Below are positions 16,469-24,174 of a DNA stretch of 25,753 nt, one piece after another (positions within the stretch are counted from its first letter, which is position 1; every line of letters begins with the position of its first letter). The stretch is taken from the NCBI GenBank assembly GCA_902492015.1, contig CABUJR010000019.1, forward strand, positions 1 through 25,753, in the 5' to 3' direction. A model generated the notes under the pieces. That model was not told where the DNA came from and made no database searches. It worked only from the letters and a program-made list of their open reading frames with translations. This DNA comes from an uncultured Eubacteriales bacterium (GTDB taxonomy: Bacteria > Bacillota > Clostridia > TANB77 > CAG-508). Both the position numbers and the translations under genes were made by a program.

Positions 16469-17983
16469 CTATCTTATTTCTTCTCTTTCATCTTGAGCTC
16501 TTGCCATTATATTTTTAAACTTGTCGCTTTTTAAATATTGATCTATATCATATTCTATAAAACTTTCTATTTTTTCTTGAGCATCTTCATTATGAAAAAG
16601 TTTACTCCTAATTGCGTACAATTTAGCAAAATATCCGATTCTTTCTTTTTCCTCTTTTGAGCCTCTTTTTACTTGTGTTGCTACAGATTTATAATTTTGA
16701 AATTTTCCAAAAACCTGAGTTAAAATCCTGTTTGGCTCTCCATTATCAAATTGTGCTAAAAACTTTTGTGGAGATACAAGTGCCACACAAGTTCTAAACT
16801 CTTGAAGTGCTTTTTCATCATCTAATTTCGGAATTGGGAATTTTTGAATGCTTTTATTATCCATTTCACCATGTGCTGGATGCCCATAATTTCCTTCATC
16901 ATTTTCATGTTGTGATTGTAATTGTATTTCTATTTTTCCAAATGGTGTTTCTAAATAGTATAAATTAGCTACATATCCTCTTTCTGTTCTTTTTCTCTTG
17001 CTTGTATCTTTTTGCAATTTAACACCAAATTTTTTTAATACCTCTGATTTGTCAAATACTGAGCAAACTTGCTTTGTAAGCATAGCTAAATCTAATTTAT
17101 CATGAATTCTTGCATTAAAATCAGTTACAAGATTTATATAATCAACACTATCTGTATCTTTTTTTGTTATCGTTCTCATTAATTCTTTATTATCTTCTAC
17201 TGATAAATTAGCTTGTTCTATTGCCTTATAGATTTTTTCATATGCTTTTTCAAGCTTTTCTGTAGTATCTAAATTTTCAGTTTCGTTTAATTCTTTAATT
17301 TTATTATCACAAACATAGAAAAATCTCTCAGGAACATTTTGCCTAATTTCAGCTAATAATTTATTGTAATAACCTATTAATTTTGTTGCTTTAGGATCTA
17401 TCAAAGTTTTTAATCTTTCTAATGCCATAATACAATTCACATAATATTGTTTTTTAGTACAGAAATAATTATAATTTTCCTTTTCAGTTCCAGGAAACTC
17501 TTCTTTTATTATACTTGTTTTAAATTTTTGAAGTTCTCCTAGTAATATGTGATTTCTCTTTTTCTCTTCTATTAATTCTTGAATTTCATGATCTTTTGAA
17601 TAAAAAGTTGCAGGTCTATTGCATGCTACTATTGTTACTGCAAATAAATCTGATATATCTTCTCTTAATTTACCTTGATATTCATTTTGTTCATTGTAAT
17701 CATACACACTTTTTTCTTGCCTTGATAAATAATCCAGAACTTTATCAAATATACTTTTTGGTGATTTTATTCTATATGGTACTTTTATATCAAAACTTTC
17801 ATAAGCTTTATGATATTCTAACATCATTGCTGCAATTAAATTATGAAAATATTCTTTTGTTTCAGGATCATTAAATTTTTTTAAATTTTTAGAATATTCT
17901 GTTATTAATCCTCTCAAAAAACCTCTTGTTTCAGGATCTAAATTTGATAAATCTATTCCTAATTTTTCTAAAACACTTGACAT
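16469..17983 (-). CDS. Putative RelA/SpoT-type nucleotide synthetase with a large internal insertion
   Basis: Not annotated by close similarity that I recognise, but two separated blocks match the (p)ppGpp synthetase fold. Block 1 is RIKSPKSIFDKV (71-82), the RxKxxxSIxxK motif, then DLFAVTIVA with Asp112. Block 2 is RGYVANLYYL (Tyr337) and EIQLQSQ (Glu352) to AHGEM (His371). The spacings R71-K73-K81 (2 and 10), Tyr-Glu (15) and Glu-His (19) equal those of RelA/Rel. Between the blocks lie about 225 residues where Rel has about 45, so a helical insertion of about 180 residues splits the domain. Departures are AIR to AVT, QIRT to QLQS, and the His four residues after Tyr is Leu. A helical C-terminal part follows; no hydrolase, TGS or ACT domain is seen. 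The product could be an alarmone, a pRel-like tRNA modifier or nothing if inactive. It follows the methyltransferase gene by 22 bases. Confidence 0.65.
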   Translation of the reverse strand: MSSVLEKLGIDLSNLDPETRGFLRGLITEYSKNLKKFNDPETKEYFHNLIAAMMLEYHKAYESFDIKVPYRIKSPKSIFDKVLDYLSRQEKSVYDYNEQNEYQGKLREDISDLFAVTIVACNRPATFYSKDHEIQELIEEKKRNHILLGELQKFKTSIIKEEFPGTEKENYNYFCTKKQYYVNCIMALERLKTLIDPKATKLIGYYNKLLAEIRQNVPERFFYVCDNKIKELNETENLDTTEKLEKAYEKIYKAIEQANLSVEDNKELMRTITKKDTDSVDYINLVTDFNARIHDKLDLAMLTKQVCSVFDKSEVLKKFGVKLQKDTSKRKRTERGYVANLYYLETPFGKIEIQLQSQHENDEGNYGHPAHGEMDNKSIQKFPIPKLDDEKALQEFRTCVALVSPQKFLAQFDNGEPNRILTQVFGKFQNYKSVATQVKRGSKEEKERIGYFAKLYAIRSKLFHNEDAQEKIESFIEYDIDQYLKSDKFKNIMARAQDEREEIR

Positions 17984-18005
17984 AAATTTTACCTCAACTT
18001 CTTTT

Positions 18006-18902
18006 TTAATTCTTTTTTAATTTTGCAACAAAAAAACCTTCATATAATTCGTTTGGTGCTAATAATAAAGTTCCTTTTATTTTACTCTCTAATAATGGCA
18101 TGTCCGCTATTCCATTTAAATTAATTGGTACTATTTCTAAATTATTTTTATTTAAAATGTTCTCTATATTTTTTTCATTTTCCTCATAAAGTATAGAACA
18201 AGTTGAATAAACCATCTCAGATCCTTTTTTTAAGACTTTTACTGCCTTATTTAATAAATCTAATTGAGTTTTTGAAATTTTCTCTATAAACTTCTCAGTA
18301 ATATTTACTTTATAATTTAAATTTATTGTCCCACTTCCACTACATGGAGCATCTAGTAATATTTGATCGAAAGAAAAAAAATCATCTATTTTTCTAGAAT
18401 CTTTTTTCATTACATAAACAGAGCTTGCGCCTTGTTTTTCAATATTATACTTTAATTTTTCTATTCTTATGTTATTCATTTCACAAGCAGTTATATGTGC
18501 CTTATTTTGTGTTAGTGCTGCTATTTGTGTGGTTTTTCCTCCTGGTGCTGCTGCCATATCTAAAATATCTTTTCCCTCTTCTGGATTTAATATTATTGGA
18601 GGTAACATAGAAGATAAATTTTGAAGATATATTTCTCCATTTTTATAAATATCTAATTTTTCTATCTCACTTTCAGTTATACTATCTAAAATTAAGGCTT
18701 CTTTACTCCAAGAAACTTCGTTATATTTTATATCTTTTTCTTCTAAAACTCGTTTAATTTGATCCACTGAAGTTTTTAAAGTGTTTACTCTAAAAGTTAC
18801 TTTTCTATTTTTAGAATATCCTTCAATAATCTTCTCAGCTACATCTTTTCCATATTGTTCTTCCAACTTATTTTTTAAAAATTCTGGTAATTCAAATTCC
18901 AT
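18006..18902 (-). CDS. RsmB/RsmF (NOL1/NOP2/Sun) family RNA m5C methyltransferase
   Basis: It transfers a methyl group from S-adenosylmethionine to C5 of cytosine in RNA, most likely 16S rRNA. In 298 residues there is an N-terminal RNA-binding lobe (FRVNTLKT at 37-44), SAM motif I MAAAPGGKT (116-124), motif IV DAPCSGSGT with Cys187, and motif VI STCSILYEENE with catalytic Cys235. Both cysteines of this family are present. The RsmB-type N-terminal NusB domain and the C-terminal PUA/DUF domain of long RsmF are missing, giving a short core form. The start ATG follows GGGTGAAAT. The RelA/SpoT-like gene follows on the same strand. Confidence 0.9.
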   Translation of the reverse strand: MEFELPEFLKNKLEEQYGKDVAEKIIEGYSKNRKVTFRVNTLKTSVDQIKRVLEEKDIKYNEVSWSKEALILDSITESEIEKLDIYKNGEIYLQNLSSMLPPIILNPEEGKDILDMAAAPGGKTTQIAALTQNKAHITACEMNNIRIEKLKYNIEKQGASSVYVMKKDSRKIDDFFSFDQILLDAPCSGSGTINLNYKVNITEKFIEKISKTQLDLLNKAVKVLKKGSEMVYSTCSILYEENEKNIENILNKNNLEIVPINLNGIADMPLLESKIKGTLLLAPNELYEGFFVAKLKKN

Positions 18903-19050
18903 ATTTCACCCATTCTTAATTTTAACTATTTTTCAATTAATATTTTAACATCTATTTTTAAAGATGTAAGATTTATCACTTGCTTTCCTAGTTTTCTAAT
19001 TTTAAATACTTTTTCGTAAAATCATATTCATAAAACTCATTATTCATATG

Positions 19051-19491
19051 TCATATTTTCTTATAATAAAACTTTAAATTTATTTCTTTAGAACCATAAT
19101 ATTTCAATATTTTTTGCATTCTAATATTATCTTCTCCAGTTGCACAAGATACTATTTTTATATCTTGGTTCATTTCTTTTAAAAACTGTATTAGTTTAAA
19201 AAACACACCTTTTTTTCTATATTCTTTTTCTACATACATTTGAGAGATCCATAAAACCTCACCATCATTTGCCCAATAAAATTTAGAATATAATATCATT
19301 CCTACTGGTATTCCAGCATATTCTGCAACCAAACATTCAAATTTAGGAACATCACAAAAATAATCTTTTTCAAAATTATTTTCCAATTCATTTGTTTGAT
19401 TAGTTTCATTTATAGAATTAATTACTTTATTGGCCTTAATTATAAAATCTTTATGCTTTCTTCCAGCCCTTACCACAACAACTTTTTCCAT
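19051..19491 (-). CDS. GNAT family N-acetyltransferase
   Basis: A 146-residue single GNAT domain that would transfer an acyl group from acetyl-CoA to an unknown amine. The core strands PVGMILYSKFYW and WISQMYVEKEYRKKGVFFKLIQFL (about 86-109) include the pyrophosphate-binding RKKGV motif in place of the consensus Q/RxxGxG/A. The closing FYYKKI is normal. The ATG has GAGGAAA upstream. It follows the aminotransferase by 65 bases, with a weak hairpin in the gap. Confidence 0.82.
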   Translation of the reverse strand: MEKVVVVRAGRKHKDFIIKANKVINSINETNQTNELENNFEKDYFCDVPKFECLVAEYAGIPVGMILYSKFYWANDGEVLWISQMYVEKEYRKKGVFFKLIQFLKEMNQDIKIVSCATGEDNIRMQKILKYYGSKEINLKFYYKKI

Positions 19492-19534
19492 AACAATTTC
19501 CTCTTACAATTTTTTAAAAAACTTTATATAATTA

Positions 19535-19553
19535 AAAAGTTAAAAGAACTTTT
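19535..19553 (-). terminator. Weak hairpin between aminotransferase and GNAT gene
   Basis: A 7-bp stem with one G-C pair (AAAAGTT with AACTTTT) and a 5-nt loop, followed on the minus strand by a short T-run. It may be an attenuating terminator, but the stem is weak. Confidence 0.35.
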
Positions 19554-19556
19554 CTA

Positions 19557-20741
19557 TTATATAAATTCTTTTGCAAGTTTTTCAAAAGCCTTTTCAGAAT
19601 TCTTTATAGTCTCATAAGATACACAATATACTATTCTAACATATCCTGGACAAGCAAACGAACTACCTGGTACAAATAGAAGATTATACTTTTTTGCAAT
19701 ATTACAAAATTCTTTATCATCCTGTATTGGAGTTTTTACAAATAAATAAAATGCACCTTGTGGGTAAATTGATTCAAATCCATTTTTGGTTATTATATCA
19801 TATAATAGTTTTCTATTTCTATTATAATACTCAATATCTGTTTTAACTTCTAAACAATATGGTATAACTCTTTGAATTAAAGATGGTGCATTTACACATC
19901 CTATTATTCTATTTGAAATAGTTACAGCTTCTATCATTTCTTTAGCATTTTCTTGAGAATTTGGAATTACAACATATCCTATTCTTTCTCCTGCTAAAGA
20001 AAGAGATTTGCTATAAGAATATACCACAAAAGAATTATTATAAAACTTTGTTAAATAAGGTACAGAAGTATTATCATAAACTAGTTCTCTATATGGTTCA
20101 TCTGAAATTAAATATATAGGATGTCCAAATAATTTCTCCTTTTCCTCCATAATCTTAGCCATATTTTTAATTACTTCTTCACTATATATGACACCTGTTG
20201 GATTATTTGGAGTATTTATGATGACAGCCTTGGTTTTATTATTTATACTTTTCTCAAACTCATTAATATTTGGCATAAAATTACTGGTATTTGCTGGTAT
20301 TACTCTCACTATTCCATCATAATTTTGAATATAATTATTATATTCTGAAAAATATGGTGCAAAAACTATTACTTCATCTTCTTTATTTAATATAGATTTT
20401 AAAACTATATTAAGTCCACTTGCTGCACCAACAGTCATTATTATATTTTGAAAATTAAAATTTGTATCAAATCTTTTATTTATATTTTTTGCTATCTTAT
20501 CTCTTACATCTTCATATCCACTATTACTCATATAGCCATGAACAAAACAAGAATCTTCTTCTTTTATTATTTTTAATATTGCTTCATTTACTTCTTTAGG
20601 TGCAGGAACATTTGGATTTCCTAAACTAAAATCATACACATTCTCTGCTCCATATATTTTTCTTAATCTATTTCCCTCTTCAAACATTTCTCTTATAACT
20701 GAATTATTCTTTACTAATTCTTTCATTTTTTCTGAAATCAT
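19557..20741 (-). CDS. PLP-dependent aminotransferase, class I/II
   Basis: A 394-residue fold-type I aminotransferase. Markers are GNPN near residue 41, NNPTG (179-183), the PLP-phosphate and ring contacts SDEPY (213-217), the Schiff-base lysine Lys245 in SYSKSLSLAGERIGY with Arg253, and a C-terminal substrate-carboxylate arginine in GYVRIVYC. The family transfers the amino group of aspartate, alanine or aromatic residues to 2-oxoacids. Its place just downstream of pheA and tyrA, apart from one GC-rich small gene, makes the final Phe/Tyr transamination a reasonable guess; the residues alone do not prove specificity. The start ATG has a GGTAGGTGA site. Confidence 0.9.
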   Translation of the reverse strand: MISEKMKELVKNNSVIREMFEEGNRLRKIYGAENVYDFSLGNPNVPAPKEVNEAILKIIKEEDSCFVHGYMSNSGYEDVRDKIAKNINKRFDTNFNFQNIIMTVGAASGLNIVLKSILNKEDEVIVFAPYFSEYNNYIQNYDGIVRVIPANTSNFMPNINEFEKSINNKTKAVIINTPNNPTGVIYSEEVIKNMAKIMEEKEKLFGHPIYLISDEPYRELVYDNTSVPYLTKFYNNSFVVYSYSKSLSLAGERIGYVVIPNSQENAKEMIEAVTISNRIIGCVNAPSLIQRVIPYCLEVKTDIEYYNRNRKLLYDIITKNGFESIYPQGAFYLFVKTPIQDDKEFCNIAKKYNLLFVPGSSFACPGYVRIVYCVSYETIKNSEKAFEKLAKEFI

Positions 20742-20773
20742 TTCTATTCACCTACCAATTTTATATGATTCGA

Positions 20774-20793
20774 GCGGAGAGTAGCCTCTCCGC
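20774..20793. terminator. GC-rich hairpin after the small GC-rich gene
   Basis: A perfect 8-bp stem GCGGAGAG/CTCTCCGC with a TAGC loop, the most GC-rich stretch of the window. It follows the stop codon of the 88-residue gene by about 30 bases on the minus strand. No T-run follows, so it may stabilise the mRNA 3' end or mark the end of an inserted segment rather than terminate by itself. Confidence 0.5.
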
Positions 20794-20825
20794 CCATAGC
20801 TGTTAACTCCCCCTTTTACACAGTT

Positions 20826-21092
20826 TTACTTTTCTGCCGATTTGGCTTCCCTGGCTTCTTTTTCTTTCTGAAGCTGATCATAGAGATACGGGTTGATTTC
20901 CTTAATTCCCTCCATAGTCTCAATAACCTCTTCTTCCGAAACACCATGAAGCTTTGCTATCTCTGCAATAGTCTTCTTCTGTAAGAAGCCAGCAGCAAAC
21001 TGCCCCATGTTGAATACCCTTATCCGCTCTTTTTTTTCCTCTTCGGAAAGATTCTCATCAGACAGAGCATTCCAAGGTTTGTTGTTACACAT
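20826..21092 (-). CDS. Small HTH-like protein of foreign base composition
   Basis: I do not recognise a family. The 88-residue, highly charged protein has a likely helix-turn-helix at about 41-60 (KTIAEIAKLHGVSEEEVIET), preceded by a Met-Gly-Gln segment (MGQFAAGFLQ) and ending in a Lys/Glu/Ala-rich helix. No signal peptide or membrane segment. The two lines I counted are 42% and 47% G+C, against about 25% nearby, and codons such as CTG, CGG and GGG are used freely. The site GAAGGAGGAATAGAC before ATG is excellent, while the promoter region is AT-rich like the host. It sits between pheA and an aminotransferase gene. Horizontal transfer is the simplest explanation. It could be a small regulator. 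Confidence 0.8.
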   Translation of the reverse strand: MCNNKPWNALSDENLSEEEKKERIRVFNMGQFAAGFLQKKTIAEIAKLHGVSEEEVIETMEGIKEINPYLYDQLQKEKEAREAKSAEK

Positions 21093-21148
21093 GTCTATTC
21101 CTCCTTCTTAATTTTAAGTAAAGTTTGTTATCGTGCAACTATTTAATA

Positions 21149-21154
21149 TTATAC
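21149..21154 (-). promoter_or_regulatory. -10 box before the GC-rich small gene
   Basis: TATAAT on the minus strand, about 57 bases before the start codon. The -35 box is poor (TTTATT at 17 bases). Confidence 0.4.
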
Positions 21155-21276
21155 TATATTTTTTCAAAAAAATAAATACTTGTAAGTATAATTACATCAA
21201 CATTTTTTATGTTTTTATAATATTTTAAGTATTTATTTTAACAAATTTATTTAATTTTTATATATAATATAAATTT

Positions 21277-22080
21277 CTAGTACTTTCCAAGTACTCTTAC
21301 ATATATTCCAGATTTTCTTATTTCTTCTATTGCCTTATCTTCATCACAGTTTTTATTAATTGAAACATCTATCCAAAAATAATATTCACCAAATACAGTT
21401 TTCGCAGGTCTTGATTCTATTTTTGTAAGGTTCAAACTATATTCATTAAAAATCTTTAAAACATTATATAAAGCACCTGGCTTATCTTTTACTGAAAAAA
21501 TCATACACATTTTATTTGGTGTAGTATTACTATTTTCTTTCTTTCTTAAAATCCAAAATTTGGTCTGATTAAACTCATTGTCTTGTATATTTTTTTCAAT
21601 TAAATTTATATTGTAAACTTTAGCACACTCCAGATTTCCAATACAAGCACACAATTCTTCTTTCTCACTTACTTTTTTTGCTGCATAAGATGTACTTTCT
21701 ACTGGTATTACTTTTGCTGATTTAAAATTCTTTTCTAAATAATTTCTGCATTGTGCAATAGCTTGTGGGTGTGAATATATCTCTTTAATTTCTTCTAAGT
21801 TACATTTTTTATTTGCCATTAAATTTTGTTTTATATCTAATAAAACTTCTCCTATTACATTTATATTTTCAAATTTAATTAAAGTATCTATCGCATCTGT
21901 AACACAACCTTGAAGTGAGTTTTCAATAGGTACTATTGCAACATCAATTTTATCATTTTCTAATGCTAAAATTGTATCTACTATTGTTTTATATTCTATT
22001 TTTTCTTCATTACCTTTACAATAATTATTGCATGCTTCACTTGAAAAAGTTCCTTTTGGTCCTAAATATCCTACTTTCAT
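21277..22080 (-). CDS. pheA: Prephenate dehydratase
   Basis: It converts prephenate to phenylpyruvate with loss of water and CO2, the committed step to phenylalanine. The 267-residue monofunctional form has the dehydratase domain (1-180), with GPKGTFSSEA (7-16), ENSLQGCVTD (53-62), HPQAIAQC (104-111) and ESTSYAAKKV (128-137). A C-terminal ACT domain (about 190-267) with PGALYNVL and the Phe-binding IESRP (221-225) follows. The catalytic TRF motif is TKF (173-175), a conservative Arg to Lys change. Start ATG has AAGGGA. It follows tyrA by 65 bases. Feedback inhibition by phenylalanine is expected from the ACT domain. Confidence 0.95.
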   Translation of the reverse strand: MKVGYLGPKGTFSSEACNNYCKGNEEKIEYKTIVDTILALENDKIDVAIVPIENSLQGCVTDAIDTLIKFENINVIGEVLLDIKQNLMANKKCNLEEIKEIYSHPQAIAQCRNYLEKNFKSAKVIPVESTSYAAKKVSEKEELCACIGNLECAKVYNINLIEKNIQDNEFNQTKFWILRKKENSNTTPNKMCMIFSVKDKPGALYNVLKIFNEYSLNLTKIESRPAKTVFGEYYFWIDVSINKNCDEDKAIEEIRKSGIYVRVLGKY

Positions 22081-22145
22081 CCAAATTCCCTTCTAAACTC
22101 TCTATATTTTTTATAATTTATTATTAATTTAAGTTTCATCTTTAA

Positions 22146-23225
22146 TTAATTTATTTTTACAATATCATAACCTAGATTTTTTATAATATCATATCCTAAA
22201 TCTCTTTCTTCATAAGTTCTTACAACTATTCTTAAAGCCCCAAAATTATTTTCTCTGTTATTTAATACCTCAATATTTCTAATTCCAATATTATTTTCAC
22301 TTAATATAGTAGTAATTTTAGCAATAGCTCCATTTTCATCTTTTATACTAACATTTAATTCTGGCATTGTATTACCATTAATCTTTCTATTTATGAAACT
22401 ATCTCTATATTTTTTAGAACTATCAAAATATTCATATAATTTATCTCTACTACTTATTTGTTTTTTAAAATTTTCTAAAATCTCTATAAATCTATCTAAA
22501 GAATTTAATATTTCTCCTTTATTTTCAACACATATATTTTCCCACATAACAGGATCTGAAGAAGCAATTCTTGTTATATCTTTAAATCCACCAGCAGCTA
22601 GTGTTTTCATTGTTTCTGCTTCATCATCTGATGTTTTCACAAGTTTTACTAAAGCTGATGCTACTATATGTGGAATATGGCTTATTACAGAAGTTATATA
22701 ATCATGTTTATCTGCATCAATAATAATAGGAATTGCTCTTATTTCTAAAATTAATTCTTTTAACTTCTCTACCGCTTCTTCTGAATTTTTCTTACTTTTT
22801 GTTATTATATAATATGAATTTTCAAATAATAAATCTTTTGAAGTTTCATATCCAGATCTTTCAGAACCTATCATTGGATGAGCTCCAATGAATTCTACGT
22901 TAATTTTCTTAGTTTCTTCTAATATTGTTTTTTTAGTACTACCAGTATCTGTTATTATACAATCTTTTTTAATAACTTTTTTTATTTTTTTTACATATTC
23001 TACAATATAACTTACTGGTGTACAGATAAATACAATATCACAATCACTGAATTTTTCATTTATATCCAAAGTATAATCTGTTATAACACCATCTGAATAA
23101 GCTTTTTTTAAACTGTTTATATTTTTATCAGAAGCTATTATAGATTTTACTTTTTTAGATTTAGATAAACTTTTGGCTAAAGAACCACCTAAAAATCCTA
23201 TTCCAATAATTCCTATATTATACAT
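22146..23225 (-). CDS. tyrA: Prephenate dehydrogenase
   Basis: It oxidises prephenate with NAD(P)+ to 4-hydroxyphenylpyruvate on the way to tyrosine. The 359-residue protein has a Rossmann motif GIGFLGGSLAKSL (7-19), the middle segment AHPMIGSERSG, and the helical domain with SVISHIPHIVASAL carrying the catalytic histidine. A C-terminal ACT domain (about 288-359, starting PELNVSIKDENGA) suggests tyrosine feedback, as in many Firmicutes. There is no chorismate mutase fusion. The ATG has an AAGGTGA site. Neighbours yfcE-like upstream (58 bases) and pheA downstream (65 bases) suggest one minus-strand transcript. Confidence 0.95.
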   Translation of the reverse strand: MYNIGIIGIGFLGGSLAKSLSKSKKVKSIIASDKNINSLKKAYSDGVITDYTLDINEKFSDCDIVFICTPVSYIVEYVKKIKKVIKKDCIITDTGSTKKTILEETKKINVEFIGAHPMIGSERSGYETSKDLLFENSYYIITKSKKNSEEAVEKLKELILEIRAIPIIIDADKHDYITSVISHIPHIVASALVKLVKTSDDEAETMKTLAAGGFKDITRIASSDPVMWENICVENKGEILNSLDRFIEILENFKKQISSRDKLYEYFDSSKKYRDSFINRKINGNTMPELNVSIKDENGAIAKITTILSENNIGIRNIEVLNNRENNFGALRIVVRTYEERDLGYDIIKNLGYDIVKIN

Positions 23226-23283
23226 ATCTTCACCTTTCTATTTTTGTATTTTTATCTTTTTTATTTTTAAAAATTTACAGATA

Positions 23284-23820
23284 TTAATATTTATAACAAT
23301 CTAAAACTTTACCTTCCACATTTTTTAATATAATCTCATTGTTTTCTAATATTATATAACTATGTTCTGTTCCACCTTTAGGTAATGATATTGAACCTGG
23401 ATTAGCAAAAATAAAATCGCCTTTTTTCTCGATGAATCCTTGATGGATATGTCCATATATCATAATTTCAAAATCATCATAAGGTATATTTTCTATATTA
23501 TATTTATGTCCATGTGTAAAATAAATTTTTTTATTATTTATTTCTGTTAAAATATGATCTTCAAATTTGAATTCAGAAATCATTTCATCAACTTCTGCAT
23601 CACAATTTCCTCTAACTACCATTAACTTTTCTTTCAAAGAATTTAAGACTTCTGCAACTTTCATTGGAGCATACTCTTGGCTTAATTCATTTCTAGGTCC
23701 ATGATAATATAAATCTCCTAATAATACTATCTTTTCTGGAGCTTCCTTTTCTGCTAGTTCTTTTATCTTTTCTGCATAATAAGCAGATCCATGTATATCA
23801 GATATTACTAATACTTTCAT
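23284..23820 (-). CDS. YfcE/MJ0936 family metallophosphodiesterase
   Basis: A 178-residue calcineurin-like phosphodiesterase that would use two divalent metals, often Mn2+, to cleave phosphodiesters; the natural substrate of the family is unclear. Metal ligands seen are Asp8 and His10 in SDIHG, Asp36 in GDLYYHGP, Asn72 in RGNCD, His103 and His105 in THGHKYN, and His124 and His126 in GHIHQGF. The length is usual. The ATG follows GAAGGAGAAAG. It is the first gene of the yfcE-tyrA-pheA run on this strand and is divergent from the toxin-antitoxin unit. Confidence 0.92.
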   Translation of the reverse strand: MKVLVISDIHGSAYYAEKIKELAEKEAPEKIVLLGDLYYHGPRNELSQEYAPMKVAEVLNSLKEKLMVVRGNCDAEVDEMISEFKFEDHILTEINNKKIYFTHGHKYNIENIPYDDFEIMIYGHIHQGFIEKKGDFIFANPGSISLPKGGTEHSYIILENNEIILKNVEGKVLDCYKY

Positions 23821-23909
23821 ACTTTCTCCTTCATTAAATTTTTTACAATTATATCACTTAAATTGCATAAAATAAAGAAAAATAATTCTTATTATAAATA
23901 CTTTTTCAC

Positions 23910-23938
23910 TTGCTCCACTTTTTCTTATATGATATAAT
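23910..23938 (+). promoter_or_regulatory. Sigma-A promoter of the toxin-antitoxin unit
   Basis: TTGCTC (23910-23915) and TATAAT (23933-23938) are 17 bases apart, with an extended TGATATAAT. It lies 26 bases before the first start codon. Confidence 0.65.
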
Positions 23939-23954
23939 TTTCAAAAAATGAAAA
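23938..23954. promoter_or_regulatory. Possible operator at the toxin-antitoxin start site
   Basis: An inverted repeat TTTTCA-AAAAA-TGAAAA directly overlaps the expected transcription start of the two-gene unit. Toxin-antitoxin promoters are often repressed by the antitoxin at such a position, but the repeat is short and AT-rich. Confidence 0.3.
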
Positions 23955-23964
23955 GGAAAATATT

Positions 23965-24174
23965 ATGGAAAATAATATAAAATTTACTTTAATAATTGAT
24001 AAATTAAATCAAAAAATTGCTGAATTAAATATAAAGATTTCAAAAGATACTAATAATATTCTTCTAAAAGAAGAACTTAACTCTCTTCTTCATGACAGAG
24101 ATTTACTTTATAAAGGAAATGCAAATGATTTAAATGCTTTAATAAAAAAATATGGAGATATTATTAATGGATAA
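23965..24174 (+). CDS. Small helical protein, probable antitoxin of the zeta-like toxin
   Basis: A 69-residue protein predicted to be all alpha-helical, with an N-terminal coiled-coil-like helix (IIDKLNQKIAELNIKI) and a segment LLHDRDLLYKGNANDLNALIKKYG. It has no obvious DNA-binding motif. It directly precedes the zeta-like gene and overlaps its likely start (ATG 24167) by 8 bases, the order used by epsilon/zeta systems where the antitoxin is first. Spacing of the ribosome binding site (AAAAGGAAA) is normal. The assignment rests mostly on context; I do not see clear sequence identity to the epsilon antitoxin. Confidence 0.65.
   Translation: MENNIKFTLIIDKLNQKIAELNIKISKDTNNILLKEELNSLLHDRDLLYKGNANDLNALIKKYGDIING

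Noticed and set aside
18903..19050. Short frame starting MNNEFYEYDF between the GNAT and methyltransferase genes
   Set aside because: Only 19 codons before a stop, with no ribosome binding site; it may be a remnant but nothing supports expression.
21241..21276. A/T-only inverted repeat after pheA as a terminator
   Set aside because: The 8-bp stem lacks any G-C pair and such repeats are frequent by chance here.
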